Origin: a virus
Direction: 5' to 3' (one strand)
DNA: 37,251 nt
Virus record (IMG/VR): IMGVR_UViG_3300008119_000046
Coordinates: 1-37,251 of that record
Positions within the stretch are counted from its first letter, which is position 1, and each line of letters starts with the position of its first letter. The translations under genes were made by a program, and so were the position numbers. Of this stretch, positions 15,809 to 24,387 are shown piece by piece. The notes under the pieces were generated by a model, which was not told the DNA's origin, searched no databases, and saw only the letters and a list, made by a program, of their open reading frames with translations.

Positions 15809-16001
15809 AGAGGATTTTAAAATTAAGATGGACATTGACTCTGATGACTCCATTGTGTACCTAAGGATTCCACATGCTACTGTACGTCGGGCTGTTGCCG
15901 GTATACTGGCTGGTATCGTAGGGTTCCTTGGAATTATCGGGTTACGTGTCGAACTTCACACAGATACACCACAGACACCATCTACGGAGGTTTCCCAATG
16001 A
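15801..16001 (+). CDS. small single-span membrane protein (holin or spanin candidate)
   Basis: ATG 15801 (66 aa, MSEEDFKIKMDID) is chosen over a TTG-led longer frame because AAGGAG lies 9 bases upstream. It overlaps the nozzle stop by 8 bases. Residues 1-28 are acidic and soluble; about residues 29-47 (AVAGILAGIVGFLGIIGL) form one transmembrane helix with glycine small-residue faces. The tail is short and polar. The stop overlaps the next small membrane gene (ATGA). Size and topology suit a lysis protein such as a holin, but no family match is claimed. Confidence 0.65.
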   Translation: MSEEDFKIKMDIDSDDSIVYLRIPHATVRRAVAGILAGIVGFLGIIGLRVELHTDTPQTPSTEVSQ

Positions 16002-16111
16002 TGAGTATCTTTACCAACATTCTAGCGGTCTGGTTGTTGTTGTCTTCAACCAGTCCTCTTTTTTCTAAACAAGACACTACGGAGGTACTATGGGAGCCGC
16101 AGGAGCAGTAG
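15998..16111 (+). CDS. 37-aa membrane or exported peptide overlapping its neighbours
   Basis: ATG 15998 has GGAGG 7 bases upstream and shares ATGA with the preceding stop; the frame ends at TAG 16109-16111, inside the next gene. The product begins MMSIFTNILAVWLLLSSTSP, a hydrophobic helix or signal-like segment, then a polar tail (KQDTTEVLWEPQEQ). There is no cysteine, so it is not a lipoprotein o-spanin. Nested overlap with a second membrane gene is typical of phage lysis cassettes (holin/antiholin, Rz/Rz1). Confidence 0.55.
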   Translation: MMSIFTNILAVWLLLSSTSPLFSKQDTTEVLWEPQEQ

Positions 16112-17838
16112 CAGGTGTCGTGCAGGCAGGAGCGGGACTACTCGGTGGGGGTGGTGGGGGCGGTACTCAATACGTCCCTAACTACTCTTCTATGAATGAA
16201 GTCCAACTTGCCAGTATTGACATGATGAGCCGTAACTATGACGCACAAAGTCAGTTACTATCTCAGTCATTCCAGACAAGTCTGGGTATGCAGGACTCTG
16301 AATATAAGCAGATGATTCAACAGCTTGTTTATGACCAGGAGTACCAACAACAACAGTTGCTTTCACAAGCTTACCAGGCACAAGCGGCTACTAACGTCGC
16401 TGAAACGAGTCTGGAAATGGAAAGACTTAAACAGGTCTACGAGCGTGGAGCTAAGGAAACGGCTACCAAGATGGAATTTGATAACACAATGACCCAGATT
16501 GGCAACCAGAAACTTGTACGAGACTTGGCTAACGCCGGTACGCAAGAAGACTTTAACCGGAAACTGGCTGAAGTACAAGCACAGATGGGTGACTCCAGAC
16601 AAATGCGTACTCTCCAGACACAAGGGGAGCGTCTACAGCGTCAAGAGTTGGCTTCTCAGTACCAAACACTCAGTATTGAAGACCGTAACCTACTACTTAA
16701 CGAGCTTAAACAACAAGAAAGTTTGACTGGACAGTTAGCGGAACTAGGTAAACAGCAGACTGGGGCGGTACAACAAGGGGCTGGTATCCAGACAGAGGCA
16801 TCTCAACAGCGTCAACAACTGATGTCACAGTTTACTGAGCAAGCTCGTAAGCAAGAACTGGGTAATGCCAACAAGTTAGCACAGATGAGTAGCTCAGGTC
16901 TAGTCAATCCTGACGCGACAATTGCTCGTATGCAGATGGGACAGGCTTTAAACCCTATTGACCAGTTAAAACGAGAGCTTGGTCTTAACTCAATTAACAC
17001 TAACGAAGCCCTTGGAATGGCTGGTGTACAATCTAATCAGGCTTACCTACAACAACTAGAAGGCGCGGCACTACGAGGAGACAGACTTGCACAACAAGAA
17101 CTGGCTTTAGCACGTGAACAACTAGGCATTAAAGGTCAGGCACTTGACCGTCAAGGACAAAGTCTCGGTCTAAACGAGCAACAGTCAGCATTAGCCTTCG
17201 GTACAGAGCAGCGTGGGCTGCAAAACCAGAACGCAAGTTTAATGAATGCCGTGTACATGGACGCTATTCAAAATGGATTAGCTCCCCAATTAGCTGAACA
17301 ACTAGCAATGAGACAAGCTGAGCAGAACCGTAACTTGACAACTGGTCAAATGTCTGTAGACTCCATGTTACAAGACTATGGGTACGACATTAGCAAAGCT
17401 GGTATCAACTACAGTCGAGCACAAGACGCTCAGTCACTGGCTGATTACCAACGTATGATAGCCAGTCAAGGCGCGGCTAACATTCAGAGTGCTGAGTCTG
17501 CCTACTTAACGGGTCTAATGAATCAGTACGCACAGAACGCTGCTAACCAGAGTCAACTTGCTAGCGGCGCGTCAGCCGGTATTAACAATGCAGCTTCTAA
17601 CATTAGAGGAACGACCTATGTTGACCAGCCTGGGTCTAGTGGATTTAACTGGTCAGCCTTGGGTAACCTCGGTAAAGCTGGTGTCGGTCTATTCAGTTCC
17701 CTTAGTGGAATGTTCGGAGGCGGCGGGTCTGCTACATCTAATGCAGCGGTTACACAGAGCTACCCAGAAATGTCAATACCGTACAGCGGTCGTAAAGACT
17801 ACACCTATATGCCTTTTCCTTACAGCGGGAGTAAATAA
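16090..17838 (+). CDS. internal virion protein, Q-rich
   Basis: 582 aa from ATG 16090 with GGAGG upstream. The N-terminus is Gly/Ala/Val-rich (MGAAGAVAGVVQAGAGLLGG), a membrane-inserting type of segment. It is followed by long Gln-rich helices (YDQEYQQQQLLSQAYQAQAA) and further coiled-coil-like stretches to about residue 480, then a Gly/Ser C-terminus. Position between the nozzle and the wall-degrading 1,312-aa protein matches T7 gp14/gp15, which are ejected to build a channel across the cell envelope. Identity to a specific T7 protein cannot be claimed. Confidence 0.7.
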   Translation: MGAAGAVAGVVQAGAGLLGGGGGGGTQYVPNYSSMNEVQLASIDMMSRNYDAQSQLLSQSFQTSLGMQDSEYKQMIQQLVYDQEYQQQQLLSQAYQAQAATNVAETSLEMERLKQVYERGAKETATKMEFDNTMTQIGNQKLVRDLANAGTQEDFNRKLAEVQAQMGDSRQMRTLQTQGERLQRQELASQYQTLSIEDRNLLLNELKQQESLTGQLAELGKQQTGAVQQGAGIQTEASQQRQQLMSQFTEQARKQELGNANKLAQMSSSGLVNPDATIARMQMGQALNPIDQLKRELGLNSINTNEALGMAGVQSNQAYLQQLEGAALRGDRLAQQELALAREQLGIKGQALDRQGQSLGLNEQQSALAFGTEQRGLQNQNASLMNAVYMDAIQNGLAPQLAEQLAMRQAEQNRNLTTGQMSVDSMLQDYGYDISKAGINYSRAQDAQSLADYQRMIASQGAANIQSAESAYLTGLMNQYAQNAANQSQLASGASAGINNAASNIRGTTYVDQPGSSGFNWSALGNLGKAGVGLFSSLSGMFGGGGSATSNAAVTQSYPEMSIPYSGRKDYTYMPFPYSGSK

Positions 17839-17840
17839 TC

Positions 17841-20800
17841 ATGGTACGTAAAATCGGTTCTAACACCCCAAGCATTGACGCGCCACAACTGTACGACGTT
17901 AGTGGACAGATGATGCAAAAGATGGGTCAGGATGTACAAGGTGCGTTCTCCGCAAGTATGCAAGCGTTCAATGGTTTGAATGCTGCCTATGACGCTAACG
18001 CCCGTAGACAAATGTCGTACCTTGCCCAGCAAGAAGAGGCTAAAGCACTTCAAGCTCAAGTCAGTCAACAACAAGGTAGGGGCGGCGGTATGCTCGAAGG
18101 TATCGGTAAACTTGCCGAGGGTATCATGGGTGGACTAGCTGCTAAGCAAGAGATTGAAGCTAAGCGGGAAGCGTTCGCATTAGAACGTATGGACAAAGAG
18201 AGACAGTTCCAACTTGAGCAGGATAAGATTCAGTACCAGATGTTCACAAGTGAGCGTGAGTACGAGACTAAGCAGATAGAAGCTCAACAGAAACAACAAC
18301 TAGAAAGAGACAAGCAGTTCGTTGACCAAGCAACTAGTGGTCTGTCAGCAGAACTCGAAGGTAACCTAATCTCCATGAGTGCTGAAGAAGGCATTGCCTA
18401 TACGGTGTCTCGTATAACTCAGGCTAAGGAAGAGTACAAAGAGCTGTTTGCTGCCAACCCAAGTTTAGAAGCTTCGTTCAACACAGAAGTAAGTAAGATT
18501 CAGCAAAACTTGTACAGACACTACGGTAGCACGTACCGTGGTGAGATGGATATGCAACGTCTAGTAGCTGTTGAAACCATTAACCAGAAAGTAAACTTGA
18601 CTTTTGCTGACAGATATGCCGAGTTACAGTATTCAGCCGGTTTAATGTCTGCTGAGCAAGCACAGGCAAGCTTTAGCGAGATTATTAGTCAGGGCGTGGC
18701 ACTGGCTCAGAACGACCCGGCATTTGCAACAGCCGTTAAACAACGTCCTGGTCTGTGGCTTAACTTCATGAAGAATTTGTACGGTCAAGCTGGTGACATG
18801 TACAAAGAGTTCGCCAATAAGAACGCTGAGATTAACGCCACTGTACAAAAAGTTGACCAGGTTAACGCTATCATGGGTCAGATTGGTGAAGTCAATGACC
18901 CGCAGGTGTTCGCTATGTTGCAACACGAGTTTGCTCGCCTCGGTTTAGACTACTCAGACCCGTCTAAATGGGGTACTTCCTATAACTCAACAATTAAAAG
19001 ACAAGCAGAGTCTATGGAGTTGACAGAGAAGTTATCTGCTGCGGCTGTTGCTCGTGACCCGATGTACGGTGTTGACACTCCAGAACAGCGTATTGTGACT
19101 AACGCGAGTAAAGCCCAGATGCTTTATAATGCGTACAATAATAAAGAGGGTTGGGATACGTCAAGTGCCAACTCATACTTTGACGCTGAAATCAGGTCTG
19201 CTCAGGAGAGCGGTGATATTGACAAGGAGAAATTCTTCCTTACTCAAAAAAACTTCTTTAAGGAATTTGATGTAGCCAACAAGCAGTACCAACAAGGTAA
19301 GAAAGACATCCTTAAGGCGCAGCAAGACTATGCTAAAGCGTCACGACCTGACCCTAACACTACTATTGTCAAAGACCCTGTTACCGGTTCGGCTATTCGA
19401 GTGGAAGTAAGTGGACTAGAGCCTGCTCAAAAGGCTACTCCACAAGAAATTAAGATGTACAACGACCGACTTAAAGACCTGTACCTTCAGCAGAGTACAC
19501 TAGAACAGCAGTGGTTAGGTCGGGGCTTTAACTTGGCTAACCCCAGTGATAGAGCAGCTCTCGATAATATGCAAGCGGGCGCAGCTCCTCACGTACAAAA
19601 ATTGAATGAGCGTCTTATGCAGCAAGGTGTCGCTGTGTACCCAGAGGAGAAGGCTCGTAACTTACCACAACCACCACCTAGACAGTACGCACCACAGAAT
19701 CAGTCTAGTGTACCACCCGTAAATTTTTCTGGGGGTAGAGTTCCTAACGCCACAGTAGTCCAAGGACAGACTGGTTCTCTACCGTTTGCATCAAGTGGCG
19801 TACCTCTAGCTAACGCTGTACCCTTCCAAGGAGGCGTTGCACAAGCTCCTAACATTGGTTTCGTACCGTTCAAAGGCGGAACAGTTAAAGTCGTTTCTAA
19901 GCCCGATTCCAAGGGGCTAGCACTACAATCTACTGACCCAAGGGTAGCTACCATGATGGGAGGTAAAGTAGTCTACGCCGGTAACACTCAGACCATGGGT
20001 AAAGTAGTTGTTGTACAAACAGCAGATGGTATCTCTGAAGTGTACACGAACCTTGACCGAATTAACGTGTTGCCTGACAGTAACGTAAAACCTGGTGTTG
20101 CAGTCGGTACTGCTGCCGGTACAATGGAGATTCAGGTATGGAAGACTAACAGTCCGGTAAAGGCTCTACGCATGGAAATTCCACGTAACGAGATAAACCC
20201 GGTAGTCTACTTACAGGGTATCAGTGGGTACGTAAAAGAGCCAGCCGGTTTAGGTGTAATTGACATTACCAGGGACAAGCCTAGACCTGTAGGTGGTGAG
20301 AACTCAAACATCTTTGCAGGTGACGGTTACTCTATTTACGGTACATTACTGATTGACAAGAAGACAGGTAGGCAACGTGAGCTTACTAAGGCTGAGTTTA
20401 CATCTATCTACCCACAAGGTATGCACGATGCACGTAAAGCTGCACAACAAAACAATGCCGCTAACAATTCGTACTTAGCTCAACCGTATAACCCGACTAT
20501 CCAGTTAGGTGGTAACGCTTTGTTTAGCAAAGCTGGGCAAGCTCAGGCAGTTGGCGGTACTGATATGCTTTCCTTCGGTAAGAGTTTACAGTCTCAAGGT
20601 TATCAAGTCTTGGGGTACTCTCCGTTAGGGCGTAACAGCAGACTCGGTAATGGAACTAAGTCTGACCATGCACGTGACATGGCTATGGACATTAACTTTG
20701 ACGGTAAAGGTAAGCCAGAAGCCCCACAGTTACGAGCTTTGTACAATACGTTGCGTAACAATGCAGAAGCCCTGGGTATCTCTCAAATGATTTTCGAGGG

Positions 20801-21779
20801 TAAACAGTATAAGAACGGTAAAGACGAGGCATGGACTAAAGCAGACCACAATGACCACTTGCACATTGCTTTCAAGAGTACAAAATTCAAACAGGCAATG
20901 GTCGGTTCTCTGTCTCAAAACAATACTGCTCCTGGGCGTGTTATGGGTTCTGTTTCTGCACAACGTAAAGACACGTTTGCTAACATGAACTCACCAGAAC
21001 TCCAAGGTAACAAAGCTGCATTGACTAACTTGCAAGCGTTTGGTGACATGATTGCTTACTCGGAAGGACACGGTAGACCTACTCAGTATAACACACCCTT
21101 TGGTTGGAAAGGTACACTAGATACCAGTAAAGGTCATCCGGGTGGTAAAGCTATGGGTCGATACCAGTTCCTGGCGAGTACCTGGAAAGATATATGGGGT
21201 GGTAAGAACCCTCCGATGAGCCCGGAAAACCAAGACATAGGCTTCGTTAAACTTCTAAAACGAGCAGGGGCATACGAGGACGTGTTAGCTGGTAAGTTCA
21301 CTGTAGCCTTCAAGAAAGTAGCCAATACGTGGGTCTCCGTTAAAGGAGCTAGCTACGCGGTTGGTGCTCGTCAGGGTGTATTTGACCCGAAAGCACTGGC
21401 TGACAAGGCTCAACAACTCGTAGGACAGTACACAAAACAAAATATCCCTACTCCTCCGCCACGGACTAACCAATGGTTAGCAGATAGATTGTACAAAGAG
21501 ACAAAGGGCTTCACGACTAACTTAGACAAGTTGACCGTACCACAGATTATCAGGGGAGGTCGGGTATTAGCGGATGATGTACCACAGAGACGTACACCAG
21601 TAGCCAGACCCGAGGACAGAGATGTGCTACCAAACCGGACTCCAGTTAACTCTCCTGGTACTAACAGACAGTACACGACACGCAAGAAGAAAAAGCAGTG
21701 GCACTTCAAGAAGCGTTCTAACTGTGCTACGTGTAACGCTATGCCTTCTATAATCCCACACTTTATCTACGTCGAGTAG
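17841..21779 (+). CDS. large internal virion protein with three cell-wall modules
   Basis: 1,312 aa. N-terminal 600 residues are helical, with a coiled coil at about 110-165. Residues about 708-770 resemble an M23/LytM domain (GKVVYAG, YTNLDRI, MEIQVW) but lack its catalytic histidines. Residues about 925-1015 form an M15-like peptidase (SDHARDMAMD with H943 and D950; HNDHLH with H1006 and H1008). Residues about 1065-1190 match the lambda R/GH104 transglycosylase pattern (MIAYSEGHG with E1075, then GRYQF, SPENQD and NTWVSVKGASY). The C-terminus is lysine-rich with a CATC. By analogy with T7 gp16 it is probably ejected to open the wall during DNA entry. It starts 2 bases after the previous gene. 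Confidence 0.83.
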   Translation: MVRKIGSNTPSIDAPQLYDVSGQMMQKMGQDVQGAFSASMQAFNGLNAAYDANARRQMSYLAQQEEAKALQAQVSQQQGRGGGMLEGIGKLAEGIMGGLAAKQEIEAKREAFALERMDKERQFQLEQDKIQYQMFTSEREYETKQIEAQQKQQLERDKQFVDQATSGLSAELEGNLISMSAEEGIAYTVSRITQAKEEYKELFAANPSLEASFNTEVSKIQQNLYRHYGSTYRGEMDMQRLVAVETINQKVNLTFADRYAELQYSAGLMSAEQAQASFSEIISQGVALAQNDPAFATAVKQRPGLWLNFMKNLYGQAGDMYKEFANKNAEINATVQKVDQVNAIMGQIGEVNDPQVFAMLQHEFARLGLDYSDPSKWGTSYNSTIKRQAESMELTEKLSAAAVARDPMYGVDTPEQRIVTNASKAQMLYNAYNNKEGWDTSSANSYFDAEIRSAQESGDIDKEKFFLTQKNFFKEFDVANKQYQQGKKDILKAQQDYAKASRPDPNTTIVKDPVTGSAIRVEVSGLEPAQKATPQEIKMYNDRLKDLYLQQSTLEQQWLGRGFNLANPSDRAALDNMQAGAAPHVQKLNERLMQQGVAVYPEEKARNLPQPPPRQYAPQNQSSVPPVNFSGGRVPNATVVQGQTGSLPFASSGVPLANAVPFQGGVAQAPNIGFVPFKGGTVKVVSKPDSKGLALQSTDPRVATMMGGKVVYAGNTQTMGKVVVVQTADGISEVYTNLDRINVLPDSNVKPGVAVGTAAGTMEIQVWKTNSPVKALRMEIPRNEINPVVYLQGISGYVKEPAGLGVIDITRDKPRPVGGENSNIFAGDGYSIYGTLLIDKKTGRQRELTKAEFTSIYPQGMHDARKAAQQNNAANNSYLAQPYNPTIQLGGNALFSKAGQAQAVGGTDMLSFGKSLQSQGYQVLGYSPLGRNSRLGNGTKSDHARDMAMDINFDGKGKPEAPQLRALYNTLRNNAEALGISQMIFEGKQYKNGKDEAWTKADHNDHLHIAFKSTKFKQAMVGSLSQNNTAPGRVMGSVSAQRKDTFANMNSPELQGNKAALTNLQAFGDMIAYSEGHGRPTQYNTPFGWKGTLDTSKGHPGGKAMGRYQFLASTWKDIWGGKNPPMSPENQDIGFVKLLKRAGAYEDVLAGKFTVAFKKVANTWVSVKGASYAVGARQGVFDPKALADKAQQLVGQYTKQNIPTPPPRTNQWLADRLYKETKGFTTNLDKLTVPQIIRGGRVLADDVPQRRTPVARPEDRDVLPNRTPVNSPGTNRQYTTRKKKKQWHFKKRSNCATCNAMPSIIPHFIYVE

Positions 21780-21787
21780 GAGGTAAC

Positions 21788-23128
21788 ATGCCAAGAAATA
21801 CAAGGATTAGGGGTGACGCGGTTACCCCACTAATTGGTATCACCAAGGTAGGTGCAGACTTTGGTGGGGGTAGTCCCGGTACGTTGGCGTTTAATAGTGC
21901 CACATACTCAGTCGCTGAAGACGGGACACCAGTAACTGCTGTAACTGTCACTCGTACAGGAGGAAGTTCTGGGGCTGTCAGTGTAACTTGCACACCGAGT
22001 AATGGAACTGCCACAAGTCCTGGTGATTACGACTCCTCACCAATTACAGTTAACTTTGCTGATGGAGATACCAGTGAGACTGTTACAGTACCGATTGTTA
22101 ATGACACTGACTCTGAGAGTGATGAGACTATTAACTTGACATTGAGCGGAGCTACTGGCGGCGCGTCTATCGGTGCGCAGTCAACAGCAGTATTGACTAT
22201 CACTGCTAACGACTCAGCTTCGCCCGGTACACTCCAGTTTAGTAGTGCCACGTACGCAGTCAGTGAGGGCGGTACACCAGTCTCAGCAATTACAGTTAAT
22301 AGAAGTGTAGGTACGAGTGGCGCAGTCGGTTGTACATGTACTCCGAGTAACGGTACAGCTACTACTGCTGACTATACTAACACACCTATCTCAGTTAGCT
22401 TTGCAGATGGGGAGTCAAGTAAGACTGTTACAGTACCCATTACTGATGACGCTTTATTTGATGCCGGTGAGACAGTTACACTGACTCTGAGTGCCGCAAC
22501 TGGCGGTGCAACTATTGGTGCTCAAAGCACTGCTACTCTGACTATCAATGATAATGAAGGGGGTGGTAACGAGAACCGATTACTATACAGTGAGCAGATG
22601 GAAAATGCAGTTTGGACTTTAAACAATGGTACAATGGGTACAACAAATGCTGCGACTGCCCCTGATGGTGCGACTACTGCTGAATTATTTATCCCCAATA
22701 CCGGAACCAATACAAAGCGTACATCCCAAAGCTACTCTGTAACGTCTGGTCAAGACTACTGCTACTCTGTATATGCCAAGGCTGGTGGTTACAACTTTTT
22801 GCAGCTTTACGCATTTGCTACGACGTTCGGTTCCACGGGTCACGTTAACTTTAACTTGTCAACTGGAGCTATTGCCCAAGACACAAGTGGCATCGGTACA
22901 ATTACTGACGTAGGTAACGGTTGGTATAGATGCACAATAACAAGACCAGGTACAGCTTCAGGTTCCGGGTACTTTGCTAACGGTGTCGTAAGTATTGGTA
23001 CAGCAGGTCGTCTGGGTACTATGACTGGTGACGGTACGAGTGGCATTTACTTCTGGGGTGCTCAAGTCGTACACGGTACAACTCCTAAGAACTACGTAAG
23101 AACAACTAACTTAACGGTGATTCCATAA
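21788..23128 (+). CDS. tail fibre/adhesin with two Calx-beta domains
   Basis: 446 aa from ATG 21788 with TAGGAGG upstream. A short N-terminal leader (NTRIRGDAVTPLIG) resembles the start of the proteins at 23360 and 23676. Two Calx-beta repeats follow at about residues 35-140 and 143-258, each with the pattern GTLxFxSATYxVxEgGTPV, TxTPSNGTAT, FADGxxSxTVTVPI and DExINLTLS. Calx-beta folds bind calcium. The C-terminal about 180 residues (starting RLLYSEQMENAVW) look like a carbohydrate-binding lectin-type domain. Likely a host-recognition protein. It overlaps the next start (TAATG). Confidence 0.8.
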   Translation: MPRNTRIRGDAVTPLIGITKVGADFGGGSPGTLAFNSATYSVAEDGTPVTAVTVTRTGGSSGAVSVTCTPSNGTATSPGDYDSSPITVNFADGDTSETVTVPIVNDTDSESDETINLTLSGATGGASIGAQSTAVLTITANDSASPGTLQFSSATYAVSEGGTPVSAITVNRSVGTSGAVGCTCTPSNGTATTADYTNTPISVSFADGESSKTVTVPITDDALFDAGETVTLTLSAATGGATIGAQSTATLTINDNEGGGNENRLLYSEQMENAVWTLNNGTMGTTNAATAPDGATTAELFIPNTGTNTKRTSQSYSVTSGQDYCYSVYAKAGGYNFLQLYAFATTFGSTGHVNFNLSTGAIAQDTSGIGTITDVGNGWYRCTITRPGTASGSGYFANGVVSIGTAGRLGTMTGDGTSGIYFWGAQVVHGTTPKNYVRTTNLTVIP

Positions 23129-23358
23129 TGCCTAACATTAACACTTCTATTACAGCAGCAGACGGGTCAAGCGGTGTCCGTCTACAACTGCTAGCCGGTA
23201 CTTGTGACTGGTCATTCCAGACTCTAACAGGTACAGGTCAAGGCTTTCCATTGACCACAGACGCTGAAACTATCTGGTTTACTAATCAGTCTCCCACTAT
23301 CTATCTGTACGGAGACGGAACAATCGTCTATCAATTCTACGCACCAACGAGGTACTAA
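23128..23358 (+). CDS. small beta-sandwich tail protein, family member 1
   Basis: 76 aa starting in the TAATG overlap with the fibre gene; the ribosome-binding site is weak, so translation is probably coupled. It shares with the next gene the pattern DWSFQxLxGxxxGFxxTT, TIWF, SPTIYL and VYQFYAP, and is close to that gene without its N-terminal leader. No enzyme motif. Probably a tail-tip or fibre-associated subunit. Confidence 0.65.
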   Translation: MPNINTSITAADGSSGVRLQLLAGTCDWSFQTLTGTGQGFPLTTDAETIWFTNQSPTIYLYGDGTIVYQFYAPTRY

Positions 23359-23359
23359 C

Positions 23360-23665
23360 ATGGTTACACGTAACACTCGACTACACCCCGACGCACTCAT
23401 TCCCATAGGCAACGCGACGGTAGACACGACTAACGGCTCTGTCTCATTGACCGTACCGACTGGAGCGAGTGGTATCATTATGCAGAACCTGGGTTCAGCC
23501 GGTTCTTACTGGTCATTCCAGTTAATGTCTGGCTCAGCTACAGGCTTCAAGTTCACTACAGCTAAAGAGGTCGTATGGTTTAGTTCGCAAACTCCGACTA
23601 TCTACTTATGGTTAGCAGACGCTGACTCTGTTGTGTACCAATTTGTAGCACCAGTCTCTTACTAA
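23360..23665 (+). CDS. small beta-sandwich tail protein, family member 2
   Basis: 101 aa from ATG 23360 with GAGGT upstream. The N-terminus NTRLHPDALIPIG is the leader motif also seen in the fibre and in member 3. The body has VPTGASGIIMQ, WSFQLMSGSATGF, TPTIYL and VVYQFVAP. All beta, no membrane segment. Likely a structural tail or capsid accessory subunit. Confidence 0.65.
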   Translation: MVTRNTRLHPDALIPIGNATVDTTNGSVSLTVPTGASGIIMQNLGSAGSYWSFQLMSGSATGFKFTTAKEVVWFSSQTPTIYLWLADADSVVYQFVAPVSY

Positions 23666-23675
23666 GGAGGACACC

Positions 23676-24020
23676 ATGGTTTATAGAGCTAGACTACATC
23701 CTGACGCTGTATCCCCAGTTGGTGAGTACACCATGGTTGAGGGGATTGGGGCAGTTAACGTAACTGTCCCGGAAGGAGCCAGTGGCATCATTATGCAGTC
23801 ACACCAGGATAAAGCAGCACCTAGTTACACAGATGTTGTGTACGGAGACTTTCATGAAGTAAACACGCCAATGACTGATGTTGACCAGGGGTTTATAGTT
23901 CCGACTTCACCATACATTTTCTGGTTTGACCCGGCACGCGTAAAGTACTTTAACTTCTGGATAAGAACCGCTAATGTTGAGTTATACTACAAGTTCGTCA
24001 GCCCAGCCAGACCAATTTAG
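23676..24020 (+). CDS. small beta-sandwich tail protein, family member 3
   Basis: 114 aa from ATG 23676 with AAGGAGG upstream. It shares the leader RARLHPDAVSPVG, then VPEGASGIIMQ, GFIVP and LYYKFVSP with its neighbours. The central loop is longer than in members 1 and 2. The strong ribosome-binding site suggests higher expression than member 1. Confidence 0.65.
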   Translation: MVYRARLHPDAVSPVGEYTMVEGIGAVNVTVPEGASGIIMQSHQDKAAPSYTDVVYGDFHEVNTPMTDVDQGFIVPTSPYIFWFDPARVKYFNFWIRTANVELYYKFVSPARPI

Positions 24021-24028
24021 GAGGTACT

Positions 24029-24352
24029 ATGGAAGCTGTAATCATTTCATGTCCGCAACCTATGTCAGACGTGTTTGTTGTAAACGGTGAACAGTCAGTA
24101 GTCATACATCCTATGCACGGTGCTAGCTGCCTTTGGGTACAAAAAGTTAAGACAACCAACTCTCCTGCTAACATCTACTGGAAGTATAACGGAGCCGTAA
24201 TGACTGACTCAAAGCAGGGCTTTATCATGCCTGAAGCTCCTGACATTCTTCACCTACATTACAACTCTAACGATGAGTTCTACTTTCACTTCTGGGTAGA
24301 CAATGGTTGTCAGCTTACTTACCAATTCTTCAGACCGTCTATCTTCGGTTAA
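24029..24352 (+). CDS. small beta-sandwich tail protein, family member 4
   Basis: 107 aa from ATG 24029 with AGGAGG upstream. It is the most divergent member. The leader is different (MEAVIISCPQPMSDVFVVNG), but MHGASCLWVQ, KQGFIMPEAP, FHFWVD and LTYQFFRPSIFG align with member 3. It directly precedes the giant protein gene. Confidence 0.6.
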   Translation: MEAVIISCPQPMSDVFVVNGEQSVVIHPMHGASCLWVQKVKTTNSPANIYWKYNGAVMTDSKQGFIMPEAPDILHLHYNSNDEFYFHFWVDNGCQLTYQFFRPSIFG

Positions 24353-24358
24353 GAGCTA

Positions 24359-24384
24359 GGACTCTCTAGTCTATATGGGAGTCC
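24359..24384 (+). promoter_or_regulatory. hairpin overlapping the ribosome-binding site of the giant gene
   Basis: GGACTC (24359-24364) pairs with GAGTCC (24379-24384), and the GGGAG site for ATG 24388 lies at 24377-24381, partly in the 3' arm. Folding could restrict initiation until ribosomes or a factor open it. A translational brake on a very large product would be plausible. Confidence 0.4.
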
Positions 24385-24387
24385 ACT

